This document shows positions 7,936-12,477 of a stretch of DNA of 12,477 nt, piece after piece (within the stretch, counting starts at the first letter, position 1; every line of letters starts with the position of its first letter). The DNA comes from JAAYAN01 sp964437215 (GTDB taxonomy: Bacteria > Bacteroidota > Ignavibacteria > Ignavibacteriales > Melioribacteraceae). Both the position numbers and the translations under genes were made by a program. The stretch covers positions 1 to 12,477 of the forward strand of contig CAYTFZ010000079.1 in assembly GCA_964437215.1 (NCBI GenBank). The letters run 5' to 3'. The notes under the pieces are model-generated. The model did not search any database. It was not told where the DNA came from and worked only from the letters and a program-made list of their open reading frames with translations.

Positions 7936-8692
7936 ACATTGTATCTAATTCATACTTACAAAGCTGACCGTAAGCCTTGTCATTCAAACCTGCTTTGAAA
8001 TTTTCTTTTGCCTTTTCATTCTGACCTTTAAATTTGAATGCCAATCCTTTATAGTAAAGCGCTGCTGCTTTAGGCATTTTATCAAGATTATTTAAAGCAT
8101 TATCGGCAGCTTGTATCGCCTCATCATATTTGGCAAGATCAATATACACTTCTGCTAACGAAATATAAGCTTTATCAAATTTTGAAACTTCAACTGCTTT
8201 ACGGAAATATTCAGCAGCTTTTTCATAATTCCCATTTGTTTTGGATTCATGCCCTAAGCTTGTATATGCTTTTGCAATGTTATCTTTAGCCATATTTTTA
8301 TGACTTTTATTGTTACTCATTTTTTCGAATTTTTCATAATTTTCAATTGCCTGAAGAAATTGATTTGATGAAAAATAAACTCCCCCTAAACCATTATATC
8401 CTTCTGCAAAATCAGGATTCTGTTTTACACATTCTTTAAATGCTGCTTCTGCTTCATTCAATTTGTAAAGTTTTTTATATGTAACGCCCATCTGATAATA
8501 AACTCTGTAATTTTTTGAAGTCTTTAATGCTTCACTATACTTACCTAAAGCTCCTTGAAAATTTCCGGCTTTCAAGAGGTTATTGCCTTCGTTATAAAAT
8601 TTTTTAGCATCAGGATCCATTTCTTTATCTTGCGCAATCATTGCAATGGTAAAGAAAAATAAAAGCATCACTTTCATTAAAGTTTTTGTCAT
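7934..8692 (-). CDS. Exported TPR-repeat protein
   Basis: A 252-residue protein with a signal peptide at about residues 1-20 (hydrophobic core VMLLFFFTIAMIA, cleavage before QDKE) and about six TPR motifs over residues 29-240. Clear units include AKKFYNEGNNLLKAGNFQGA, the unit ending ECVKQNPDFAEGYNGLGGVY, GNYEKAAEYFRKAVEVS and AKYDEAIQAADNALNNL. The start at 8692 is supported by AAAGGTG, 6 bp before the ATG. A second in-frame ATG at codon 6 would still leave a signal peptide. TPR proteins mediate protein-protein contacts. This one should work in the periplasm, but its partner is unknown and no enzyme domain is present. The gene starts 32 bp downstream of tRNA-Leu on the same strand with no terminator between, so it may be read from the tRNA promoter. 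It ends at the shared terminator with the barrel gene. Confidence 0.88.
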   Translation of the reverse strand: MTKTLMKVMLLFFFTIAMIAQDKEMDPDAKKFYNEGNNLLKAGNFQGALGKYSEALKTSKNYRVYYQMGVTYKKLYKLNEAEAAFKECVKQNPDFAEGYNGLGGVYFSSNQFLQAIENYEKFEKMSNNKSHKNMAKDNIAKAYTSLGHESKTNGNYEKAAEYFRKAVEVSKFDKAYISLAEVYIDLAKYDEAIQAADNALNNLDKMPKAAALYYKGLAFKFKGQNEKAKENFKAGLNDKAYGQLCKYELDTM

Positions 8693-8724
8693 TTTAGCAC
8701 CTTTTTTTATTCGTGAAAAGCTTG

Positions 8725-8808
8725 TGCGGAAGACGGGACTTGAACCCGTACGCCCTACCGGGCACTACCCCCTCAAGATAGCGTGTATACCAATTTCACC
8801 ACTTCCGC
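8725..8808 (-). tRNA. tRNA-Leu (anticodon GAG)
   Basis: Read on the minus strand, this 84-nt gene folds fully. The acceptor stem is GCGGAAG with CTTCCGC. The D arm is GTG...CAC. The anticodon arm is CTATC-TTGAGGG-GGTAG, with anticodon GAG decoding CUC/CUU Leu. The long variable arm is GCCC-GGTA-GGGC, as expected for a class II tRNA. The T arm is ACGGG-TTCAAGT-CCCGT. The discriminator is A, as required for Leu. The 3' CCA is not encoded: CAA follows the discriminator, so CCA must be added by the nucleotidyltransferase. Confidence 0.97.
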
Positions 8809-8822
8809 AAAAAAACTGTCGA

Positions 8823-8851
8823 AAAATAGTCTTCAATAATGTTAAAATCAA
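8823..8851 (-). promoter_or_regulatory. Candidate promoter for tRNA-Leu and TPR gene
   Basis: On the minus strand, TTGATT (8851-8846) is followed after 17 bp by TATTTT (8828-8823), about 15 bp before the tRNA 5' end. The same bases read as TTG-N20-TATTTTTC, one base from the Bacteroidota TTG/TAnnTTTG pattern. Spacing and position are right for a stable-RNA promoter. In such AT-rich DNA a chance match is possible. Confidence 0.45.
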
Positions 8852-8870
8852 CATAATAAGTTATTAAATC

Positions 8871-8900
8871 AAAAAAAAATTGCTCGAAAACTTGTTTTCG
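8871..8900 (-). terminator. Probable terminator of the ECF sigma operon
   Basis: On the minus strand, an inverted repeat CGAAAACAAGTTTTCG (8900-8885) is followed after AGCAA by a run of nine T (8879-8871). It lies 30 bp after the stop of the Spy-like gene. The stem is AT-rich with a tight loop, so it is weaker than the other terminators here. Confidence 0.5.
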
Positions 8901-8929
8901 TATACAATCTCACTTTTTTTTTGTTCCAA

Positions 8930-9382
8930 TTACTCTTTACCAGCGCGTTTTTTCATCATCTTTCTTATTTCCATTTTAAAATCTTTTTCAAACAACAGGT
9001 ACTTAAGTATTTTTTCATCATTCAAAATATCTGATAAAGAATTAAAATAGTTCAGCCTTTCTTTTACAATTAAAAGATCGATATTTAGAATTTGATCATT
9101 TATTTTTGCGATATTAGCAGTTTTATTCGACATAAGATTTCTGGCTGCTTCAAGCAGCGAATCTTTCTCGCTTATTAATTTTAATATATTCTTGTTATGC
9201 TGATTTTTTCTTGCTATCAGTTTAATACTTGCTTCTTCATCAATTTTTAAATATTCAATCAGTTTGATGTTTTTTAATTCTTCAATTTTCTCATGACTGA
9301 TGTTGTTTTTTTGATTTGTTTGAGCAAAATTAATGCTTGATAAAATCAGAACTGTAAATAATAACTTTAATGTTGTTTTCAT
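8930..9382 (-). CDS. Spy/CpxP/CnrX-like periplasmic protein, sigma-module sensor candidate
   Basis: A 150-residue exported protein: signal peptide about 1-20 (LKLLFTVLILSSINFA, cleavage before QTNQ), then an almost entirely helical, charged mature part. The segment YLKIDEEASIKLIARKNQH (44-62) and the later LNDEKILKYLLFEKDF (119-135) are degenerate versions of the two LTxxQ-type turns of the Spy/CpxP/CnrX fold. Proteins of this kind encoded after an ECF sigma gene in Bacteroidota are often annotated as sensors of ECF sigma factors. It follows the putative anti-sigma gene by 8 bp, and its AGGTGA ribosome site lies at the end of that gene, so the two are likely coupled. In CnrX the family senses metal in the periplasm. 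Here I see a few His/Met but no clear metal site, so metal, misfolded-protein or other envelope stress are all possible inputs. Confidence 0.65.
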   Translation of the reverse strand: MKTTLKLLFTVLILSSINFAQTNQKNNISHEKIEELKNIKLIEYLKIDEEASIKLIARKNQHNKNILKLISEKDSLLEAARNLMSNKTANIAKINDQILNIDLLIVKERLNYFNSLSDILNDEKILKYLLFEKDFKMEIRKMMKKRAGKE

Positions 9383-9390
9383 ATTATCAC

Positions 9391-9879
9391 CTATCTTATA
9401 TCTAATGTAATTTGAAAATCGTCAGCTATCTGTTCAATTTCTGCAAATGCCGCATTGTTTAAATAATAATCGACAGCTGAGGTTATTTTTATGTTTTCAT
9501 ATGTTTTTTCAATAATTGAATTTTCGGAAACAGCCGCTAAATAGTATTCATCTTGCTGCACAACTTCATCGTAATAATTTAAATAAGTTAAATCGTAATT
9601 TTCGGAAGAATCATCAACACCCGACGAACTAAACATTATTGTTACAACTAAAACACATGCTGTTGCAAATCCAGCAACTGCATATTTATATTGACTAATT
9701 CTACTTCTGTTTCTTCCAAGACTTCTTTCAATCAAAGTATCGAAATAGTTTTCCTTTAATTCGATATAATTGTAATCTTGAAGTAAATCCAGCTTATCAA
9801 ATACTTTTTCATCAGTATCTGATATTTTCTTTTTATCATTAATTCCAAGTTTATCTGATGCCTTTTTAATAAACTTCAT
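9391..9879 (-). CDS. Putative anti-sigma factor, single-pass membrane protein
   Basis: A 162-residue protein with a cytoplasmic N-terminal part (1-62), one TM helix (about 64-86, YKYAVAGFATACVLVVTIMF) and a Tyr/Asp/Glu-rich periplasmic tail. The segment LKENYFDTLIERSL (41-54) matches the pattern P-x-x-Y-F-x-x-L-x-x-R that I recall from Bacteroidota proteins encoded directly after ECF sigma factors. The zinc-binding HxxxCxxC motif of classical ZAS anti-sigma factors is absent. Its ATG lies inside the end of the sigma gene (14-bp overlap, 9866-9879), which argues for translational coupling and balanced amounts. Role inferred: hold the sigma factor at the membrane until the periplasmic tail, perhaps through the Spy-like protein encoded next, receives a signal. 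The function call rests mainly on context. Confidence 0.65.
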   Translation of the reverse strand: MKFIKKASDKLGINDKKKISDTDEKVFDKLDLLQDYNYIELKENYFDTLIERSLGRNRSRISQYKYAVAGFATACVLVVTIMFSSSGVDDSSENYDLTYLNYYDEVVQQDEYYLAAVSENSIIEKTYENIKITSAVDYYLNNAAFAEIEQIADDFQITLDIR

Positions 9880-10444
9880 AATTCATCCGTTTTAATATTT
9901 TATTTATTGCGTGATGGTAATTTGCCTTTAATGACCCTTCTGTTTTACCTGTAACTTTTGCGATTTCACTGTAATTCATTCCTTCAAAATGACGCAGTAA
10001 AAAAACCTCTCGCTGTTTTATTGGCAATTCGCCAAGTAATTTATTAAGTTTTTCCAATTTCTGCTTATCCTCAAGGTTTTTAACAATATCATTGCTATCT
10101 TTTTTTGTTAGATTTTCTATAGAGAAAAATTTTTTAATATTTTCCTTCCTCAAGTAATTTATAGTCTTATTAGCAGTAATCCTGTAAATCCAGGTTGATA
10201 ATTCCGATTCGTATCTGAAAGAACTTATTTTATTATAAATTGTAATAATTACTTCCTGCGCAATTTCGTCGGCATCAAAATGATTACCTGTCATTCTTCG
10301 AGCATGCCAATAAATGTTTTTTTGATATTTCTTAACTAATTGTTCAAATGCGTATCTGTTACCTTTTTTAAAACTTTCAATTAATTCTGCGTCTTTCACA
10401 TCAATCCGGATTTTAACTACGCAAATATGACAAAATTTATGCAT
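9866..10444 (-). CDS. ECF-family RNA polymerase sigma factor
   Basis: Up to 192 residues with both sigma domains. Region 2 lies at about residues 29-100, with DADEIAQEVIITIYNKISSF (core-binding and -10 recognition) and STWIYRITANKTINYLRK. Region 4 lies at about 134-185, with LPIKQREVFLLRHFEGMNYS and a helix-turn-helix IAKVTGKTEGSLKANYHHA that contacts the -35 element. No extra C-terminal domain is present. The start is uncertain: the ATG at 10444 has no ribosome site and adds MHKFCHIC, which no ECF factor needs. A GTG at codon 16 (10399-10397) would give the usual start just before DAELIESFKKGN. The gene heads an operon with a putative anti-sigma gene (overlapping) and a Spy-like gene, and is divergent from a second Spy-like gene. 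Autoregulation is likely but no operator is proven. Confidence 0.92.
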   Translation of the reverse strand: MHKFCHICVVKIRIDVKDAELIESFKKGNRYAFEQLVKKYQKNIYWHARRMTGNHFDADEIAQEVIITIYNKISSFRYESELSTWIYRITANKTINYLRKENIKKFFSIENLTKKDSNDIVKNLEDKQKLEKLNKLLGELPIKQREVFLLRHFEGMNYSEIAKVTGKTEGSLKANYHHAINKILKRMNYEVY

Positions 10445-10527
10445 AAAAGGTTTAAAGATTTAATTTTAAACTAGTTAAAGGATTTTTATGTCATAATTTG
10501 CACAACAACAATTTGGGAGAATATAAA
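10445..10527. promoter_or_regulatory. Divergent promoter region of the sigma module
   Basis: These 83 bp must hold the promoters for both the sigma operon and the divergent Spy-like gene. A perfect 8-bp palindrome AACTAGTT sits at 10469-10476, flanked by TTTAA and TTAAA half-sites. I find no clear ECF -35 (GGAAC-type) element on either strand, so exact promoter positions are not assigned. Confidence 0.4.
10515..10520 (+). promoter_or_regulatory. Ribosome binding site deciding the Spy-like start
   Basis: GGGAGA lies 7 bp before the ATG at 10528. This makes 10528 the true start rather than the in-frame TTG at 10498, because the ribosome site would lie inside the longer frame and the signal peptide begins exactly at MKVKTW. 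Confidence 0.8.
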
Positions 10528-10992
10528 ATGAAAGTTAAAACGTGGATTCCTTTTTTTGTGATTTTATTTACAGTATCATCATTTAGCCAGAAATTTGGGA
10601 AACGTAATGATTGTGAAAACAATTATAGATTTCAGGGGAAATGCATAGTGCCGGACTTGACCGATGAGCAACTACAAGCAATTGAGGATATAAAGTTAAA
10701 TTACCGCGAAAAAGTGATAGATATTAAAACAAAGATCGAAAAGGACAAAATTGAGATTGAGAAAATTCTGAATTCAAAGGAAATTGACTTGGAAGAAATA
10801 AAAAGATTCATGAAAATAAATGCTGAACTGCTTACAAAAATAAGAGAAACAAGAATCGATATGACGTTTGAAATTTCTGAGAAATTGAATCCTGAGCAAA
10901 AAGAATTATGGATAAAAAAACATTTAGATAAAAGAAAATATTTGCGGGATCTGGGAAAAAGTCGAAAATTCAGAAATAGACAAATTGATTAA
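10528..10992 (+). CDS. Spy/CpxP-like periplasmic LTxxQ protein
   Basis: A 154-residue exported protein: signal peptide about 1-20 (KTWIPFFVILFTVSSFS), then a helical, charge-rich mature part. It carries both family turns: LTDEQLQAIEDIK (44-56) and LNPEQKELWIKKHL (about 125-138), which correspond to the paired LTxxQ motifs of Spy/CpxP. These proteins form cradle-shaped dimers; Spy is a periplasmic chaperone and CpxP or CnrX relatives are stress or metal sensors. Two Cys residues (29 and 39) near the mature N-terminus could form a disulphide or bind metal; Spy itself lacks Cys. The gene is divergent from the ECF sigma operon, which also encodes a Spy-like protein, so it is a likely target or accessory of that sigma factor. 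It ends at a good terminator. Confidence 0.75.
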   Translation: MKVKTWIPFFVILFTVSSFSQKFGKRNDCENNYRFQGKCIVPDLTDEQLQAIEDIKLNYREKVIDIKTKIEKDKIEIEKILNSKEIDLEEIKRFMKINAELLTKIRETRIDMTFEISEKLNPEQKELWIKKHLDKRKYLRDLGKSRKFRNRQID

Positions 10993-11031
10993 CAAAAATA
11001 GTTCCCCAAACTTCAAATAATAATAAATCCT

Positions 11032-11063
11032 AAAAATCCGGTTTTATTTGCCGGATTTTTTTT
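11032..11063 (+). terminator. Rho-independent terminator after the Spy-like gene
   Basis: AAAAATCCGG (11032-11041) pairs with CCGGATTTTT (11051-11060) around a 9-nt loop and runs into T8. It lies 40 bp after the stop of the Spy-like gene. The A-run on the other side could let it work weakly on the minus strand, but no minus-strand gene ends here. Confidence 0.85.
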
Positions 11064-11147
11064 AATCTAATTTTGTTCTAATAAGTCATATTTCTTACAA
11101 ACAATTAATATTGTGTTCAATATCATTTTTTTAAATGTTTATTTCCC

Positions 11148-11185
11148 TTAAGTTTGCCTTTAATTAATCGATTATAATGTATAAT
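11148..11185 (+). promoter_or_regulatory. Candidate promoter of the vWA lipoprotein gene
   Basis: A perfect TATAAT at 11173-11178, with a second copy at 11180-11185, lies 27-39 bp before the ATG. Possible upstream elements are TTAAGT (11148, 19-bp spacing to the first box) and TTGCCT (11154, 20-bp spacing to the second). Neither spacing is ideal. Location just downstream of a terminator makes a promoter necessary in this 219-bp gap. Confidence 0.4.
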
Positions 11186-11199
11186 TCAATTTATAAATT

Positions 11200-11205
11200 A
11201 GGAGA
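11200..11205 (+). promoter_or_regulatory. Ribosome binding site of the vWA lipoprotein gene
   Basis: AGGAGA, 6 bp before the ATG at 11212, is one of the strongest ribosome sites in the window and fixes the start at the lipoprotein signal peptide. Confidence 0.85.
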
Positions 11206-11211
11206 ACCAGT

Positions 11212-12342
11212 ATGAAAAAAATAATTACACTTTTTGGAATCGTGCTTGTTTTATTTTTATCGAGCTGCAGCAAAGACAGCACAGAACCTGAAGCTACAAC
11301 CGATACTTCTAACACAGATATTCCAGCAAACCCCTCAAATATTACTGTTCCGGAACCGACAATTAATAACATACAGCCTACGGCAAACATAACTCCGGCA
11401 GCAAATAACCCGGGAAGAATTCAAGTAAACTTAACAGGATTAATCAATCCTGCAACACAAAACCCTATTAACCTTTTTTATAACGCAGCAAATCCAGGTT
11501 CTTCTAATATTTTTATAACTGAAGACGGAGTTGTTAAAGGACTGAAAGTTACAAAAGTAAGTACCGGAAATGTATTGAATGCAGATGTTGTTTTTACAGT
11601 TGATAATTCCGGAAGTATGAACGAAGAAGCAGACTCTGTTGCTGCAAGTATTACAAAATTTGCAGCTTACTTGCAGGCAAGCGGTTTAAATGTCCGTTTT
11701 GCAGTTGTTGGTTATGATGTGTACGGTCAGGTTGCCGGAGGTGTTAATTTTACATCTGCGGAGCAGATAGATCATTACTTAAATAAACGTAAAAGTTATT
11801 ATGGATATACTGTCTCCGGCACAAATAGAACAGTAGGTTTCTTTGGCAGCGACAGTGCAACATTAGAAAACAAAGCAAACGGTTATGCCAGCGAAGTTTA
11901 TGATGAAAACGGTGTTGTAGCTGTTTTATTTGCCGACACAAATTACAGCTGGAGAGCCGGTGCTCAGAGAATTTTTATAAACTTTACTGATGAACCGACC
12001 CAGACAGGGACTAACTATCTTTGGAATACTGCTAAACTAATTTCAAAAATAGGCGGAAAAGCTACTGTACATACTGTTTTCAGCGAAGATACTACATATT
12101 ACTCCTGGGATGAATCCGCAGAAAGACCTTGGGAAATGAGCAAAGGGACCGGAGGTACGATTAAGTTTATTGATTCTTATGCTACCGGACTTGACCTTAC
12201 AAATCTTCCTGTTGCTGGAGCCCTTTCAAACAGTTATTTGGTTGAATATGTTGCCGGCTCAACAGGCAAATCGCATACAGTTATTATAACAATTCTCGAA
12301 AGCAGTGCCGACGGTAAGCGAGAGTATATAATAAATTATTAA
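11212..12342 (+). CDS. Lipoprotein with von Willebrand factor A domain
   Basis: A 376-residue protein. Residues 1-19 are a lipoprotein signal peptide with lipobox LSSC (Cys19 lipidated). A low-complexity Thr/Asn/Pro-rich spacer (20-68) would lift the domain off the membrane. From about residue 124 a vWA domain follows: the strand ADVVFTVDNSGSMNEEA holds the metal-ion-dependent adhesion site DxSxS (D131, S133, S135), and INFTDEP supplies a later Asp (D260) after RAGAQR. The final part (SNSYLVEYVAGSTGKSHTVI) looks like a terminal beta strand pair seen after many bacterial vWA domains. vWA domains bind protein ligands through a Mg ion, so adhesion or assembly at the envelope is likely. The ligand is unknown. 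The gene is monocistronic, between two terminators, so its neighbours do not explain its job. Confidence 0.88.
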   Translation: MKKIITLFGIVLVLFLSSCSKDSTEPEATTDTSNTDIPANPSNITVPEPTINNIQPTANITPAANNPGRIQVNLTGLINPATQNPINLFYNAANPGSSNIFITEDGVVKGLKVTKVSTGNVLNADVVFTVDNSGSMNEEADSVAASITKFAAYLQASGLNVRFAVVGYDVYGQVAGGVNFTSAEQIDHYLNKRKSYYGYTVSGTNRTVGFFGSDSATLENKANGYASEVYDENGVVAVLFADTNYSWRAGAQRIFINFTDEPTQTGTNYLWNTAKLISKIGGKATVHTVFSEDTTYYSWDESAERPWEMSKGTGGTIKFIDSYATGLDLTNLPVAGALSNSYLVEYVAGSTGKSHTVIITILESSADGKREYIINY

Positions 12343-12362
12343 AGGTTTTAATTTTGAAGAAT

Positions 12363-12398
12363 AAAAAAGGCTGAGCTTAAATTACTCAGCCTTTTTTT
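12363..12398. terminator. Bidirectional rho-independent terminator
   Basis: GGCTGAG (12369-12375) pairs with CTCAGCC (12385-12391) around a 9-nt loop, with A6 before and T7 after, so the stem can extend to 13 bp. T-runs occur on both strands. It serves the plus-strand vWA gene and the minus-strand gene ending at 12397. Confidence 0.92.
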
Positions 12399-12477
12399 AT
12401 TTAATTTTTAAATGCCAGTGAACCCGATTCCAATCGGGACGCGCTAACCGGATGCCGAAATCAAATCCATTATATAC
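12397..12477 (-). CDS. C-terminal fragment of a convergent gene, possibly FGE-sulfatase-type domain
   Basis: On the minus strand an open frame enters from the right edge and ends with TAA at 12399-12397, giving 26 residues. The part NGFDFGIRLARP resembles the GFRLAR ending common in formylglycine-generating-enzyme/SUMF1-type domains. The remaining tail (DWNRVHWHLKIK) is not typical. That this is a real gene end is supported by its stop lying at the edge of a terminator that works in both directions. The domain guess rests on very few residues and the rest of the gene is outside the window. A palindrome at 12423-12438 lies within its last codons. Confidence 0.45.
   Translation of the reverse strand, partial: VYNGFDFGIRLARPDWNRVHWHLKIK
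12423..12438. repeat. 16-bp palindrome CCCGATT-CC-AATCGGG
   Basis: Two perfect 7-bp arms are separated by CC. The GC-rich arms stand out from the AT-rich surroundings. The element is inside the 3' end of the partial minus-strand gene. It may be one copy of a dispersed palindromic repeat, but no second copy is in this window. Confidence 0.5.

Noticed and set aside
8646..8867. Plus-strand open frame with KTGLEPVRPTG
   Set aside because: It is the antisense of tRNA-Leu; this peptide is a well-known false translation of tRNA genes.
11172..11390. Minus-strand open frame of 72 codons
   Set aside because: It lies antisense to the promoter, ribosome site and signal peptide of the vWA gene and has no supporting start signals.
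11750..11941. Minus-strand open frame within the vWA gene
   Set aside because: Shadow of a clear vWA coding region, with no start signal and no recognisable composition.
12411..12465. tRNA-like stretch on the minus strand (GGTTAGCGC followed by a stem)
   Set aside because: The stem would give a 6- or 2-nt loop instead of a 7-nt anticodon loop, no acceptor stem pairs, and an open frame with a sensible stop explains the sequence better.
1..12477. CRISPR arrays, insertion sequences, phage or integration sites
   Set aside because: No regularly spaced repeats, transposase-like frames, terminal inverted repeats or tRNA-end duplications were seen.

Overview
The window looks like a metagenome-assembled fragment of a low-GC, diderm bacterium from the Bacteroidota/Chlorobiota/Ignavibacteria neighbourhood. 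Supporting signs: AT-rich coding sequence; many exported proteins whose predicted signal peptides end in A-Q; an HU-like domain fused to a membrane segment and a SPOR domain; and an ECF sigma module whose second protein carries an ENYFD(T)L-type motif that I associate with Bacteroidota sigma-linked proteins. Two 10-N runs (6910-6919 and 7276-7285) are scaffold gaps, so nearby sequence is less reliable. The lineage call is inference from style, not from a marker gene.

Region 1 (1-7065, minus strand) is one compact operon read right to left. It encodes a very large exported TPR protein (986 aa), a TonB-receptor-like outer-membrane barrel without a recognisable plug (start overlaps the TPR stop by 4 bp), a membrane protein joining a cytoplasmic HU-like DNA-binding domain to a periplasmic SPOR domain, an ExbB/TolQ/MotA-type proton-channel subunit, and the N-terminus of an ExbD/TolR partner cut by the window edge. 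Together they suggest a proton-motive-force-driven, trans-envelope machine that may touch outer membrane, peptidoglycan and nucleoid. This is the most interesting part of the window.

Region 2 (7066-8808) holds an AT-rich divergent intergenic region with a gap, a small outer-membrane beta-barrel gene on the plus strand whose true start codon appears to be missing beside the gap, a perfect bidirectional terminator, a convergent exported TPR protein, and tRNA-Leu(GAG) only 32 bp upstream of that TPR gene on the same strand.

Region 3 (8871-11063) is a stress-response-like module. An ECF sigma factor, a single-pass putative anti-sigma protein (14 bp overlap) and a Spy/CpxP/CnrX-like periplasmic protein (8 bp gap) form a minus-strand operon. 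A divergent plus-strand gene encodes a second Spy/CpxP-like LTxxQ protein. The layout parallels CnrYXH-type signalling.

Region 4 (11064-12477) contains a surface lipoprotein with a von Willebrand factor A domain, a strong bidirectional terminator, and the last 26 codons of a convergent gene whose end resembles a formylglycine-generating-enzyme-type domain. I see no insertion sequence, CRISPR array or phage gene.
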